Of a DNA stretch of 64,000 nt, positions 50,148 to 58,499 are shown one piece after another. Every line of letters begins with the position of its first letter. The first letter of the stretch is position 1. The DNA is taken from positions 36,677 to 100,676 of the forward strand of contig NZ_JFCH01000035.1 of the NCBI RefSeq assembly GCF_000738175.1, in the 5' to 3' direction. This DNA comes from Corynebacterium jeikeium (GTDB taxonomy: Bacteria > Actinomycetota > Actinomycetes > Mycobacteriales > Mycobacteriaceae). Position numbers and translations under genes: made by a program. The notes below the pieces were generated by a model, which worked only from the letters and a program-made list of their open reading frames with translations, did not search any database and was not told the DNA's origin.

Positions 50148-51275
50148 ATGAGTGACGAATCCACTTCCCCCGTGTCCACCCCGCGGTACCTGCTGGTGCT
50201 GTCGACGGTGCTGGCCATTCTGCTGATTGTTGTGGTGATCGTGGCGGCGAAAATCACGATGGATAAGAAGGTTTACGCGCCGGTGGCAATGGGGCCGGTG
50301 GATGCGCCAGAGGCATCGTCGCAGGTGTGTGCCGATTTCGTGGCTGCGCTGCCGCGGGATTTGGATCGTTTCCGTTCTGTGGAGGTGCGCGACCCGGCGC
50401 CGGATGGAGCCGCGGCTTATCGTGACTCTTCGGGCGCGGAGCTGTCTGTGCGGTGCGGGGTGAATGTGCCGGATCAGTACACGGTGTTGTCGCCGGTGTT
50501 TACTTCTGGCGATGCGCGCTGGACCGCAGTTTCCGATGCTACACCGGGCTCTGACCTGCAGACTTGGTACGCGGTCGGGGGTTCTCCTGCGGTCGCGGTG
50601 ACGGCTTCTTCCGACGTGGACAGCGCGCTCGAGGGGGTTGGTTCTACTCTTTCTTCTCTTTATGACGCCAACTCTCCAGCAAAGCCCGCCCCCTACCCGC
50701 TGTCGGAGGCTCCCGTGGCCGGCAGCTCCGGTGGTGCCGGCAAGACTGGCGGTTCCGGAAAGGCTGACGGTTCCGGTGAGGCTGACGGTTCCGGTGAGGC
50801 AGGCACATCCGGTGGTGCGACCGAGTCCCCGGTGTGCCGCAAGTTCCTGGAGTCGCTGCCGGATTCGCTGGGTGACTGGCGACTGATTCACATTTCTGCC
50901 GGCAGCTCCAAGCTGAAAAACGCTGATGCGCTGCCCGAAGGCGTGGACGAGTCGGTGTTCGACAAGGCACCGAGCGGCTCGGCGACCTACCTGGCTGACG
51001 GACACGAGCCGGTGGTGATTCGCTGTGGCCTCGAAATGCCCGAGGCCTATGAGCCGGGGGCCAACCTAACCCAGGTAGATGATGTTCCGTGGTTCTCCGA
51101 TCCCTCGCTGTCGCGCGGGTCGACGATGGGCCACTGGTATGCCCTGGGCCGGGAGCAGATTGTGGGTCTGGCGATGCCGCAGTCCGCCGGTGAGGAGGTC
51201 ATCACTTCCGTGACCAGCGCAATCTCCGATTCCCTCAAGAAGACTGAGAAGCAGCCCGCCACTGCCCAGCATTAG
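50148..51275 (+). CDS. DUF3515 membrane-anchored protein with internal duplication
   Basis: A 375-residue protein with an N-terminal membrane anchor (about 11-35, YLLVLSTVLAILLIVVVIVA), then two related DUF3515 domains of about 140 residues (about 65-165 and 225-370). Each begins with V-C-x-x-F-x-x-x-L-P and contains a conserved R-C-G motif (VRCGVNVP, IRCGLEMP) and a late WYA element (TWYAVGG, HWYALGR). A Gly/Ser/Ala linker (about 187-222) joins them with GSGEAD-type repeats. Most family members have one domain. Function unknown; the location next to thiL/ung matches mycobacterial Rv2980. Confidence 0.85.
   Translation: MSDESTSPVSTPRYLLVLSTVLAILLIVVVIVAAKITMDKKVYAPVAMGPVDAPEASSQVCADFVAALPRDLDRFRSVEVRDPAPDGAAAYRDSSGAELSVRCGVNVPDQYTVLSPVFTSGDARWTAVSDATPGSDLQTWYAVGGSPAVAVTASSDVDSALEGVGSTLSSLYDANSPAKPAPYPLSEAPVAGSSGGAGKTGGSGKADGSGEADGSGEAGTSGGATESPVCRKFLESLPDSLGDWRLIHISAGSSKLKNADALPEGVDESVFDKAPSGSATYLADGHEPVVIRCGLEMPEAYEPGANLTQVDDVPWFSDPSLSRGSTMGHWYALGREQIVGLAMPQSAGEEVITSVTSAISDSLKKTEKQPATAQH
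50649..50669 (+). repeat. T-tract + TGACGCC motif inside the DUF3515 gene
   Basis: CTTTCTTCTCTTTATGACGCC on the coding strand of this plus-strand gene. Confidence 0.5.
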
Positions 51276-51326
51276 CGGCACTCCACAGCTGCCACAGGAG
51301 CCTCACGTGCATCATGCCAAAAGTGC

Positions 51327-51455
51327 CAAATGTCGGAAAAGTTGCAAAACGTCAGATCACCTCTCCCGACATCGTGAGCAAAAAGCTTCTGACCTGCATA
51401 TTTACACTATTGCCAATGCGCCCCAGTAACAAATTGCAACTTTTCCGACACTTTC
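51327..51455. repeat. Structured repeat unit 1
   Basis: Perfect 17-bp arms (51331-51347 and 51434-51450, TGTCGGAAAAGTTGCAA and complement) enclose 86 bases. The core GACCTGCATATTTA lies 64 bases from the start of CAAATGTCG. Matches unit 2 in ends, core and spacing. Confidence 0.75.
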
Positions 51456-51531
51456 GCCCACCGCAACCCAAAAACCTGCACCTGTTCCGGCGCCCCTCTC
51501 ACGCAGGCCGGTAATGGGCACTCCGCGTGAC

Positions 51532-51659
51532 CAAATGTCGTTAGAACGAGAATGCGTCGCCACGACTGGAGCCATGCAGAATCGCGCAAGCCCCCGACCT
51601 GCACATTTAGGTTAAAGAAAACCGGTATCAATAACGGATTCCCGTTCTAGCGACATTTG
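51532..51659. repeat. Structured repeat unit 2
   Basis: Arms 51532-51553 and 51638-51659 pair with two non-Watson-Crick positions (one a possible G-T), enclosing 84 bases. It begins CAAATGTCG and ends CGACATTTG; the core GACCTGCACATTTA is again 64 bases in. Arm interiors differ from unit 1 but stay complementary. Confidence 0.75.
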
Positions 51660-51670
51660 CAGGCCACGGC

Positions 51671-51741
51671 AGAGCCAGCCAGCCAGCAGAGTCAGCGAGC
51701 CCAGAGTCAGCCAGCCCCAGTCAGCCAGCCAAGCAAGCCAG
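51671..51741. repeat. GCCA-rich low-complexity tract
   Basis: Irregular AGCCAGCC / AGTCAGCC repeats immediately downstream of the ddl stop. Likely a slippage-prone tract, not a CRISPR: units are too short and have no spacers. Confidence 0.7.
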
Positions 51742-52863
51742 CTAAGCCAGGGCGCGGGCGATCAGCGCGCTGACCAGGTCACCAAAGCTCACACCGTCAG
51801 CGGCGAACATCTTCGGATACATCGAGATCGGCGTAAACCCAGGCATCGTGTTGATCTCGTTCAGCACGGGTCCGTTCTCCGTGGCAAAGAAGTCCACGCG
51901 CGCGATGCCGTCGCACCCCAGCGCGTTGAACGTGCGAATGGCCAGTTGGCGGATCTCCTTCAGAGTCTCCGCAGGTAGCGGCGCCGGGATGGTGGCGGAG
52001 ACGGTCGAGTCGACATACTTGGCGTCAAAACCATAGAATCCTTCGGCACCGTCCTCAGTGCCATTCAGCATCGCCGGAACAGAAGACACGATCGAGCCAT
52101 CCGCGTGCTGCAGCACGCCGCACTCGACCTCGGCGCCGTGGATCATGGCCTCCACGATCACCTTGTTGTCGTGAGAAAAGGCCAGGTCAACGGCGGCGTC
52201 GAACTCCTCCCAGCTGTCCACCTTGGAGATGCCGATGCTGGATCCGCCGCGCGCCGGCTTCACGAACACCGGCAACCCCAGCCGCTCCTTCTCCTCGGCA
52301 GTCAGCTCGCGGGGCTGGGACAGGATCAGCTCCTCGCCCACCGGGATGCCAGCCTCGCGCGCCAGCCGCTTGGTGAAGTCCTTGTCCATGCCCGCCGCCG
52401 AGGCCAGCACGCCGTTGCCGACGTACCGCACGCCAGCCAGATCCAGCACGCCCTGCACGGTGCCGTCCTCGCCGTTCATGCCGTGCAGCACCGGGAAAAC
52501 AACGTCCACCTGCGCAAAGACTTCACCTACCTGCGGGCCGGTCGCGTAGCGCATCTCGCCCGCCGCACCAGAGCCCGCAGAGCCGGCCGTGCCCGCCCCG
52601 CCAAACGTCAGCTGCACGTGCACGCCCCCGTCTTCCACGCGCGGCATGTCCCGCCCGTCGGCGCGCAGCTGCGAGGTGTCGGTCGTCCCGGGCACCCATG
52701 CGCCGGCTTCGGTGATCCCCACGGGAACCACCTCGTAGATCTCCGGGTCCAGGTGGTCGATCACCGCACCTGCGCTGATGCAGGATACGGAGTGCTCAGT
52801 CGACTGGCCGCCGTACAGGACGGCGACGGTGGTGCGTGCGTGCTTCTTGGCTTCGTTACTCAC
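51742..52863 (-). CDS. ddl: D-alanine--D-alanine ligase
   Basis: Makes the D-Ala-D-Ala end of peptidoglycan precursors. The 373-residue ATP-grasp protein has VAVLYGGQSTEHSVSCISA near the start, VFPVLHGMNGEDGTVQG, PVFVKPARGGSSIGISKV, VECGVL, and the metal-binding end VDFFATENGPVLNEINTMPGFT. A short variable Gly/Ala insert lies around residues 92-108. It is downstream of gpsA, the usual gpsA-ddl pair. Confidence 0.97.
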   Translation of the reverse strand: MSNEAKKHARTTVAVLYGGQSTEHSVSCISAGAVIDHLDPEIYEVVPVGITEAGAWVPGTTDTSQLRADGRDMPRVEDGGVHVQLTFGGAGTAGSAGSGAAGEMRYATGPQVGEVFAQVDVVFPVLHGMNGEDGTVQGVLDLAGVRYVGNGVLASAAGMDKDFTKRLAREAGIPVGEELILSQPRELTAEEKERLGLPVFVKPARGGSSIGISKVDSWEEFDAAVDLAFSHDNKVIVEAMIHGAEVECGVLQHADGSIVSSVPAMLNGTEDGAEGFYGFDAKYVDSTVSATIPAPLPAETLKEIRQLAIRTFNALGCDGIARVDFFATENGPVLNEINTMPGFTPISMYPKMFAADGVSFGDLVSALIARALA

Positions 52864-52943
52864 GGCTTTTTACCTTAGCCGTTTTTAGGACGCCACATCC
52901 CCACCTCCCCGCCCCTTCAACCGAACTGCCAGTTTGCTTAGGT

Positions 52944-53942
52944 CTACTCGGCCTTCTTGCTGCGTCCAAGCAGTCCCATCATTACCTGCTGCACGTCGGC
53001 GCCTTCGTGGCAGACTCCCACGACTGCGTCGGTGATGGGCATTTCCACGCCGACTTTCTCCGCCAGCTCGTGCACGGATTGGCTGCTGACCACGCCCTCG
53101 GCAACTTGTCCCTTGGTGGACGCGGCGGCCTGCTCCAGGGTTTCTCCCTTGCCCAGGTGCTCCCCGAAGCGGCGGTTGCGCGACAGCGTAGATGTACAAG
53201 TAGCAACGAGGTCTCCCATGCCCGCCAGGCCGCTGAGGGTGCGTGCGTCGGCGCCAACTTTCAGTGCCAGGCGGGTCGTTTCCGCCAGCCCTCGAGTAAT
53301 GACGGTGGCGGCGGTGTTGTCGCCGAAGCCCATGCCCGCGGCGATGCCCGCCGCCAGGGCGATGACGTTCTTGCAGGTGCCAGCGATTTCGCAGCCGATG
53401 ACGTCCGTGTTGGTGTACGGGCGGAAGTACGGCGCGGCCACGGCCGCCTGGATCAGCTTCGCGCGGTCCATGTCGGTGCAGGCCACCACGGTCGCGGCGG
53501 GTTGGCCCTGGGCCACTTCGCGGGCCAGGTTCGGGCCGGTCAGCACGGCCACGCGCTCGCTGGGCACGTCCGCCACTTCGGAGATCAGCTGGCTCATCCG
53601 CAGGCCGCTGGAGTGTTCGATGCCCTTGGCCAGGCTCACCAGGGAGGCGTCCGGGCCGATGAGGTCCTTCCAGTTCTGCAGGTTTTCGCGCAGCGACTGC
53701 GACGGCACTCCCAGCACCACGATCTCTGCGCCGTTCAGTGCCTCGGCGGGGTCGGTTGTGCCGGTCATCGCGGCCGGTAGTTCGATGTCCCCCAGGTAGG
53801 CGCTGTTTCGGTGGTTGTCGCGCACGTCGTCGGCGACTTCGGCGCGGCGCGCCCAGAGGCGGACCTCGTTACCGGCGTCAGCAAAAACCTTGGCAACCGT
53901 CGTGCCCCAGGAGCCCGCGCCCATCACTGCTACTTGCACCAT
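52944..53942 (-). CDS. gpsA: Glycerol-3-phosphate dehydrogenase (NAD(P)+)
   Basis: Makes sn-glycerol 3-phosphate for phospholipid synthesis. The 332-residue protein has the dinucleotide motif [73 protein letters not shown], and the catalytic-lysine region [29 protein letters not shown]. It is upstream of ddl and divergent from the Nudix gene. Confidence 0.97.
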   Translation of the reverse strand: MVQVAVMGAGSWGTTVAKVFADAGNEVRLWARRAEVADDVRDNHRNSAYLGDIELPAAMTGTTDPAEALNGAEIVVLGVPSQSLRENLQNWKDLIGPDASLVSLAKGIEHSSGLRMSQLISEVADVPSERVAVLTGPNLAREVAQGQPAATVVACTDMDRAKLIQAAVAAPYFRPYTNTDVIGCEIAGTCKNVIALAAGIAAGMGFGDNTAATVITRGLAETTRLALKVGADARTLSGLAGMGDLVATCTSTLSRNRRFGEHLGKGETLEQAAASTKGQVAEGVVSSQSVHELAEKVGVEMPITDAVVGVCHEGADVQQVMMGLLGRSKKAE

Positions 53943-53972
53943 CTGCTTGTCGCCTTCCCGCTCGCACTGTTA

Positions 53973-54001
53973 GCTTGCCTGAGTTCTGCTTGCCTGAGTT
54001 C
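53973..54001. repeat. 14-bp direct repeat upstream of gpsA
   Basis: GCTTGCCTGAGTTC twice (53973-53986, 53988-54001), one base apart, in the gpsA/Nudix intergenic region. Confidence 0.75.
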
Positions 54002-54002
54002 G

Positions 54003-54026
54003 GTATAACTTTTGGGTTCGTTATAC
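54003..54026. promoter_or_regulatory. Inverted repeat in the gpsA/Nudix promoter region
   Basis: GTATAAC and GTTATAC separated by 10 bases, a shape typical of dimeric regulator sites, placed between two divergent genes. Candidate operator. Confidence 0.4.
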
Positions 54027-54048
54027 GATTGTCGGCAATAGTCTATCG

Positions 54049-54062
54049 AAAGGGATCCCTTT
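54049..54062 (+). promoter_or_regulatory. Palindrome containing the Nudix ribosome site
   Basis: AAAGGGATCCCTTT, a perfect 14-bp palindrome ending 4 bases before the GTG start. It includes the AAAGGGA that would bind the ribosome, so a hairpin here could mask the site. Confidence 0.4.
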
Positions 54063-54066
54063 AAAA

Positions 54067-55095
54067 GTGATCACTCACACAGGAACTGGCGATCTTTCTA
54101 CGTCCCTGGCCATGTCGCGGCACGATCAGGGGCACGTGACCCGCATCGGATCCCGTCCCAGCGAGGAGTTCGCCCGCCCGACCTTCGCCGCGGGTGCGGT
54201 TATTTGGCGCTTTTCTTCGGACGCCGCCGCCTCCACCCCTAACTCCCCCGAGTCCACGGACGTGGAGATCGCGATCATCCACCGTCCCCGTTACGACGAC
54301 TGGTCGCTGCCGAAGGGCAAGGTCGATCCGGGCGAGAATCTTCCCGGAACCGCCATGCGCGAGATCTGGGAAGAGACCGGCTTTAGCGTGCGCCTGGGCT
54401 GGGTTTTGGGCTATGTCCACTACCCGGTTGGTTCGCGCACGAAGGTGGTTTATTACTGGACTGCCCAGCACTTGTCTGGCGAGTTCGAGCCGAATGAGGA
54501 ATCCGATGAGCTGCGCTGGGTTTCCCCGGAGGAGGCCAAGGAGCTGCTGAGCTACGAGGCCGACCTGAAGGTCGTGGATGCCGCCATGGGTCTGCTGAAG
54601 CTGGGTTGTGACCGCCGCGTGCTGTACGTTCGCCACGCGAAGGCACACGCCCGCGAAGGGTGGGCCGGCGACGATGACCTGCGCCCCTTAAGCAAGAAGG
54701 GCCGCCGCCAGGCGGAGCTGCTGGTCTCTGAGCTGTCGGGGTACCGCCCGGAGACGATTTCTTCGGCCGTGCCGGTACGTTGCGAGCACACGGCCGCGCC
54801 GATTGCTCAGGACTTAGGGTTGGAAGTTACTTTTGACGCCAACCTGGGCGATGCCGGGTGGGCTGCCGATTCGGATGCAGCGGTGGATGCGTTCCACGCC
54901 GCCACGGCCGCACCTGTCTCCATGGTTGTTGCCCAGGGCACGGTGATCCCGGGTGTGCTGGCCCGCGTTGCGGGCGAGCACGACGTGGAGATTGAGGATA
55001 TGCGCGTGAAGAAGTCCAGCACCTGGGTGCTGCACTTCGCCGGGGACAAGCTACTGGGGCTGGATTACCTGGCCAGCCCGCTGTCCGTTAAGTAA
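54067..55095 (+). CDS. Nudix hydrolase fused to a histidine phosphatase (MutT1 type)
   Basis: A 342-residue fusion like mycobacterial MutT1, which sanitises 8-oxo-dGTP or diadenosine polyphosphates. The Nudix domain (about 38-165) has the full box G84-x5-E-x7-REIWEETGF. The C-terminal histidine-phosphatase domain (about 183-342) begins with the phosphorylated-His motif LYVRHAKAHA. The GTG start follows AAAGGGA; an alternative ATG is at 54112. Two T-tract/TGACGCC copies (54211-54225 and 54827-54840) lie inside. Convergent with leuD. Confidence 0.9.
   Translation: MITHTGTGDLSTSLAMSRHDQGHVTRIGSRPSEEFARPTFAAGAVIWRFSSDAAASTPNSPESTDVEIAIIHRPRYDDWSLPKGKVDPGENLPGTAMREIWEETGFSVRLGWVLGYVHYPVGSRTKVVYYWTAQHLSGEFEPNEESDELRWVSPEEAKELLSYEADLKVVDAAMGLLKLGCDRRVLYVRHAKAHAREGWAGDDDLRPLSKKGRRQAELLVSELSGYRPETISSAVPVRCEHTAAPIAQDLGLEVTFDANLGDAGWAADSDAAVDAFHAATAAPVSMVVAQGTVIPGVLARVAGEHDVEIEDMRVKKSSTWVLHFAGDKLLGLDYLASPLSVK
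54211..54225 (+). repeat. T-tract + GACGCC motif inside the Nudix gene (copy 1)
   Basis: TTTTCTTCGGACGCC; a one-base variant of the motif, in a non-conserved loop of the Nudix domain. Confidence 0.4.
54827..54840 (+). repeat. T-tract + TGACGCC motif inside the Nudix gene (copy 2)
   Basis: TTACTTTTGACGCC in the phosphatase domain. Confidence 0.4.
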
Positions 55096-55098
55096 GCG

Positions 55099-55695
55099 CT
55101 AGCTGGCGGGAATGGTGCGCGGCTTGAAGCTGGCGCGCTGGGATTCGAAGGCCTCGATGGCCTCTTCGTTGCGCAGGGTCAGGCCGATGTCGTCCAGCCC
55201 TTCCATCAGGCGCCAGCGGGTGTAGTCGTCTACGTCGAAGCCGAAGGTGTGGGTGCCCAAGGTGACGGTGCGGTCTTCCAGGTTCACGGTGATTTCCGCG
55301 CCCGGCTGCTGTTCCAGGAGCTTCCAGATCAGCTCGATGTCGCTTTGTTCCATCTGGGCGGCCAGCAGGCCGGCCTTGCCCGAGTTGCCGCGGAAGATGT
55401 CCGCGAAGCGGGAGGATAGAACCACGCGGAAGCCGTAATCCATCAGCGCCCAGACGGCGTGCTCGCGGGAGGAGCCGGTGCCGAAGTCCGGGCCGGCCAC
55501 CAGCACGGAGGCGTTCTTGTAGGGCTCCTGGTTCAGGACGAACTCTGGGTCCTTGCGCCAGCCGGCGAACAGGCCGTCCTCGAAGCCGGTGCGGGTCACG
55601 CGCTTCAGGTAGACGGCGGGGATGATCTGGTCGGTGTCGACGTTAGAGCGGTTCAGCGGTGCCGCCACGCCAGTGTGGGTGTTGAACTTTTCCAT
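55099..55695 (-). CDS. leuD: 3-isopropylmalate dehydratase small subunit
   Basis: Swivelling domain of isopropylmalate isomerase in leucine synthesis. The 198-residue protein starts [33 protein letters not shown] (ATG 55693-55695) and has [22 protein letters not shown]. It follows leuC by 106 bases that include an A/T tract (55757-55767). Confidence 0.97.
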   Translation of the reverse strand: MEKFNTHTGVAAPLNRSNVDTDQIIPAVYLKRVTRTGFEDGLFAGWRKDPEFVLNQEPYKNASVLVAGPDFGTGSSREHAVWALMDYGFRVVLSSRFADIFRGNSGKAGLLAAQMEQSDIELIWKLLEQQPGAEITVNLEDRTVTLGTHTFGFDVDDYTRWRLMEGLDDIGLTLRNEEAIEAFESQRASFKPRTIPAS

Positions 55696-55801
55696 GGTGT
55701 TCTCTTCTGCTTTCCGCTCCCCCACCTGCTGTTTAGGCCGCTGGCGGGGAGGCTCGAAAAAATTTTTGGGCGGGTCTTGTACGGGTATCTAGCGGTCTGT
55801 T

Positions 55802-57223
55802 TTACAGATCCGCCGGGCCTGCAAGGTGGCCCGTCACGGCGGTGGCGGCGGCAACTGGCGGGGAGACCAGGTGCGTGCGCCCGCCCTTGCCCTGGCGGCC
55901 TTCGAAGTTTCGGTTGGAGGTGGAGGCCGAACGCTCGCCCGGGGCAAGCTGGTCCGGGTTCATGCCTAGGCACATGGAACAACCTGCGGTACGCCACTCC
56001 GCCCCGGCGTCAATAAAGATCTTGTCTAGCCCCTCTTCTTCTGCTTGCATCTTCACGCGCGTGGAGGAAGGAACAACGATCATGCGCGTGCCGTCGGCAA
56101 CAGAGCGGCCCTTGACGACCTCCGCGGCGGCGCGCAGGTCCTCGATGCGGGAGTTGGTGCAGGAGCCGAGGAAGACCGTGTCGATCTTGATGTCGCGCAG
56201 CGGGGTGCCGGGCTTCAGATCCATGTACTCCATGGCGCGCTCGGCGGCGAGGCGGTCGTTGTCGTTGGTGAAGTCCTCCAGCTGCGGGATTGCTTCCGCC
56301 AGTGGCAGCCCCTGGCCGGGGTTGGTGCCCCAGGTGACGAAGGGGGTCAGTGCGGAGCCGTCGATGTGGACGACGGTATCGAACTGCGCGTCGTCGTCGG
56401 TGCGCAGGGACTTCCAGTACTCCACGGCTGCGTCCCAGTCCTCGCCCTTCGGCGCGTGCGGGCGGCCTTCGAGGTAGTCGAAGGTGGTCTGGTCGGGGGC
56501 GATCATGCCCGCGCGGGCGCCGGCCTCGATGGACATGTTGCACATGGTCATGCGGGCTTCCATGGACAGCTTCTCGATGGCCTCGCCCCGGTATTCGATG
56601 ATGTGCCCCTGACCGCCGCCGGTGCCGATCTTGGCGATGATGGCCAGGATCAGGTCCTTGGAGGTCACGCCCGGCTGCAGTTCGCCGGATACCTCGATCG
56701 CCATGGTCTTGAAGGGCTTCAGCGGCAGGGTCTGGGTGGCCAGTACGTGCTCGACCTCGCTGGTGCCGATGCCCATGGCGATGGAGCCGAAGGCGCCGTG
56801 GGTGGAGGTGTGCGAGTCGCCGCAAACGACCGTCATGCCAGGCTGGGTCAGGCCCAGCTGGGGGCCAACAGTGTGGACGATGCCCTGTTCGATGTCGCCC
56901 ATGGAGTGCAGGCGAATGCCGAACTCTTGGGCGTTGTCGCGCAGGGTGGACACCTGCAGACGGCTGGTGGGCTCCTGGATTTCCTGCAGGTCGCCGGTCT
57001 TCACGCCGACAGTGGGGACGTTGTGGTCCTCGGTGGCGATGGTCAGGTCCGGGCGGCGAACCTTGCGACCGGCCTGGCGCAGGCCGTCGAATGCCTGGGG
57101 CGAGGTGACCTCGTGAACCAGGTGTAGGTCGATGTACAGCAGGTCGGGGCCGCCGTTTTCGCCGGCTGCAACGATGTGGTCGCGCCAGACTTTTTCCGCG
57201 AGGGTTAAGGGTTGGTTCGTCAC
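55802..57223 (-). CDS. leuC: 3-isopropylmalate dehydratase large subunit
   Basis: [4Fe-4S] aconitase-family large subunit that isomerises isopropylmalate with LeuD. The GTG at 57221-57223 has an AGAGGAGAG ribosome site; product 473 residues. Motifs: [48 protein letters not shown] (cluster Cys) and [19 protein letters not shown] (second Cys pair). It faces the IclR regulator across a 58-base gap with a clear operator. Confidence 0.97.
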   Translation of the reverse strand: MTNQPLTLAEKVWRDHIVAAGENGGPDLLYIDLHLVHEVTSPQAFDGLRQAGRKVRRPDLTIATEDHNVPTVGVKTGDLQEIQEPTSRLQVSTLRDNAQEFGIRLHSMGDIEQGIVHTVGPQLGLTQPGMTVVCGDSHTSTHGAFGSIAMGIGTSEVEHVLATQTLPLKPFKTMAIEVSGELQPGVTSKDLILAIIAKIGTGGGQGHIIEYRGEAIEKLSMEARMTMCNMSIEAGARAGMIAPDQTTFDYLEGRPHAPKGEDWDAAVEYWKSLRTDDDAQFDTVVHIDGSALTPFVTWGTNPGQGLPLAEAIPQLEDFTNDNDRLAAERAMEYMDLKPGTPLRDIKIDTVFLGSCTNSRIEDLRAAAEVVKGRSVADGTRMIVVPSSTRVKMQAEEEGLDKIFIDAGAEWRTAGCSMCLGMNPDQLAPGERSASTSNRNFEGRQGKGGRTHLVSPPVAAATAVTGHLAGPADL

Positions 57224-57242
57224 GGTCTCTCCTCTGTGTCCG

Positions 57243-57272
57243 CTATACAGTTCCACTGGATGGAATGTATAG
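57243..57272. promoter_or_regulatory. Operator between leuC and the IclR regulator
   Basis: Inverted repeat: CTATACA-g-TTCCA (57243-57255), five-base centre, TGGAA-TGTATAG (57261-57272). It lies in the 58-base gap between leuC and the regulator. In C. glutamicum the IclR protein LtbR binds a site here and represses leuCD; this is the matching candidate. Confidence 0.75.
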
Positions 57273-57281
57273 TATCAAATC

Positions 57282-58016
57282 ATGGGACACAATACGGAAA
57301 TTCCCGCAACTAGCGGTATTCAAGTTTTGGACCGGGCGATCTTCATCCTATCGGTCATCGCAGCAGAACCTCGCAACCTTTCCGATCTGTGCGCCATCAC
57401 CGGCTTGCCACGCGCCACGGCGCACCGTATCGCCGTCGCGCTGGAGAAGCACCGGTTGATCGAGCGCGGGGTGGACGGAGCGTGGGTCACTGGACCCGCC
57501 CTGTCCGAGATGGCGCCGTCTACCTCTTCTCGTCTTGAGGACGCCGCAGAGTTCATCCTGCCTGACCTCATGGCAAAGACGGGCGAGTCCGTGCAGCTAT
57601 ACCGCCTCTCCGGGATGGAGCGCGTGTGCATCGCCAACGCCGAGCCCGCCACCGGCCTGCGGGATACGGTGCCGGTGGGCCATCGGATGACGTTGACCGC
57701 GGGCTCCGCGGCCAAGCTGCTGGTTGCCTATGCGCCAGAAGCGTTCCAGAACCAGGTGCTGCCGGATGCCGCGTACACGCGCGAGGACTTGGAGAAGATC
57801 GCCGCCGAGGGGATCGCGGAATCCTCCGCCGAGCGCGACCCTTCCCTAGCTTCGGCCTCCGTGCCGGTCTACGGGGCAGACGCGCAGAACCGCACCGTAA
57901 TCGCCTGCCTATCCATTTCTGGCCCCGTGGCCCGCATGGGTGAGCACCCGGCAGAGAAGTTCGGCGCGGATTTGAAGGAATCCGCCCGCCAGCTGGAGAA
58001 CCTGCTGCGGAAGTAG
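57282..58016 (+). CDS. ltbR: IclR-family regulator of leucine synthesis (LtbR-like)
   Basis: A 244-residue IclR protein: winged helix-turn-helix about 18-75 (LDRAIFILSVIAAEPRNLSDL...ATAHRIAVALEKHRL) and an effector-binding domain after about 85 (AEFILPDLMAKTGESVQLYRL, VPVGHRMTLTAGSAAKLLVAY). Its position divergent from leuCD is diagnostic for LtbR, which in C. glutamicum represses leucine and tryptophan genes. Confidence 0.9.
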   Translation: MGHNTEIPATSGIQVLDRAIFILSVIAAEPRNLSDLCAITGLPRATAHRIAVALEKHRLIERGVDGAWVTGPALSEMAPSTSSRLEDAAEFILPDLMAKTGESVQLYRLSGMERVCIANAEPATGLRDTVPVGHRMTLTAGSAAKLLVAYAPEAFQNQVLPDAAYTREDLEKIAAEGIAESSAERDPSLASASVPVYGADAQNRTVIACLSISGPVARMGEHPAEKFGADLKESARQLENLLRK

Positions 58017-58070
58017 CGAAAAAATTTTTAGAGGCACAATACCGCACACCCCCTTAGGAGAATCACAACC

Positions 58071-58499
58071 ATGACCAGCGAAAACCCCGCAAGCCAGAAT
58101 CCGGCCACCGACGACAAGCGCTTTGAGGCGGGCATTCAGGTCCGCCGGGAAGTAATGGGCGACGCATTCGTGGATACCGCCCTCGAGCGCAACGCCGGTT
58201 CGGATGGTGAGGCGCTGCAGAAGCACGTCACCGAGACCGTCTGGGGTTCCGTATGGACCCGCGACGGGCTGGCTCGCCGCGACCGCAGCCTGCTGAACAT
58301 CGGCATGCTGGTGGCGCTGCGTGCGACCGAGGAGCTGCGCGGGCACGTCCGCGGCGCGCTGGAGAATGGGCTGACGCGCACAGAGATCACGGAGGCGATC
58401 ATCCACGCCTCCGGCTACTGCGGTGCACCCGCTGCCCTGTCGGCGATGAAGGTTGCCCAGGAGGTTCTGGTCGCAGAGCTCGGACCGCTGGAGAATTAG
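58071..58499 (+). CDS. Carboxymuconolactone decarboxylase (CMD) family protein
   Basis: A 142-residue protein of the CMD/AhpD superfamily. The core RRDRSLLNIGMLVALRATEELRGHVRGALENGLTRTEITEAIIHASGYCGAP matches 4-carboxymuconolactone decarboxylase (PcaC) more than AhpD: only one Cys is present in the GYCGAP region, so disulfide peroxidase chemistry is unlikely. A TTAGGAG ribosome site precedes it. No other protocatechuate genes are near. Its stop overlaps the next (minus-strand) gene by 3 bases. Confidence 0.82.
   Translation: MTSENPASQNPATDDKRFEAGIQVRREVMGDAFVDTALERNAGSDGEALQKHVTETVWGSVWTRDGLARRDRSLLNIGMLVALRATEELRGHVRGALENGLTRTEITEAIIHASGYCGAPAALSAMKVAQEVLVAELGPLEN

Larger units (their letters stand above)
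51276..51741. other. Gene-free region with two structured repeats and GCCA repeats
   Basis: About 466 bases between the DUF3515 gene and ddl stops. It holds two homologous inverted-repeat units (51327-51455 and 51532-51659) and a low-complexity (GCCA) stretch before ddl. No protein-coding frame is convincing. Confidence 0.7.

Noticed and set aside
51327..51659. The two inverted-repeat units as integron attC sites
   Set aside because: Lengths fit, but the ends lack the RYYYAAC/GTTRRRY boxes, and there is no cassette gene or integrase nearby.
51671..51741. GCCA repeats as a CRISPR array
   Set aside because: Units are 4-12 bases, irregular, with no spacers of constant length and no cas genes in the window.
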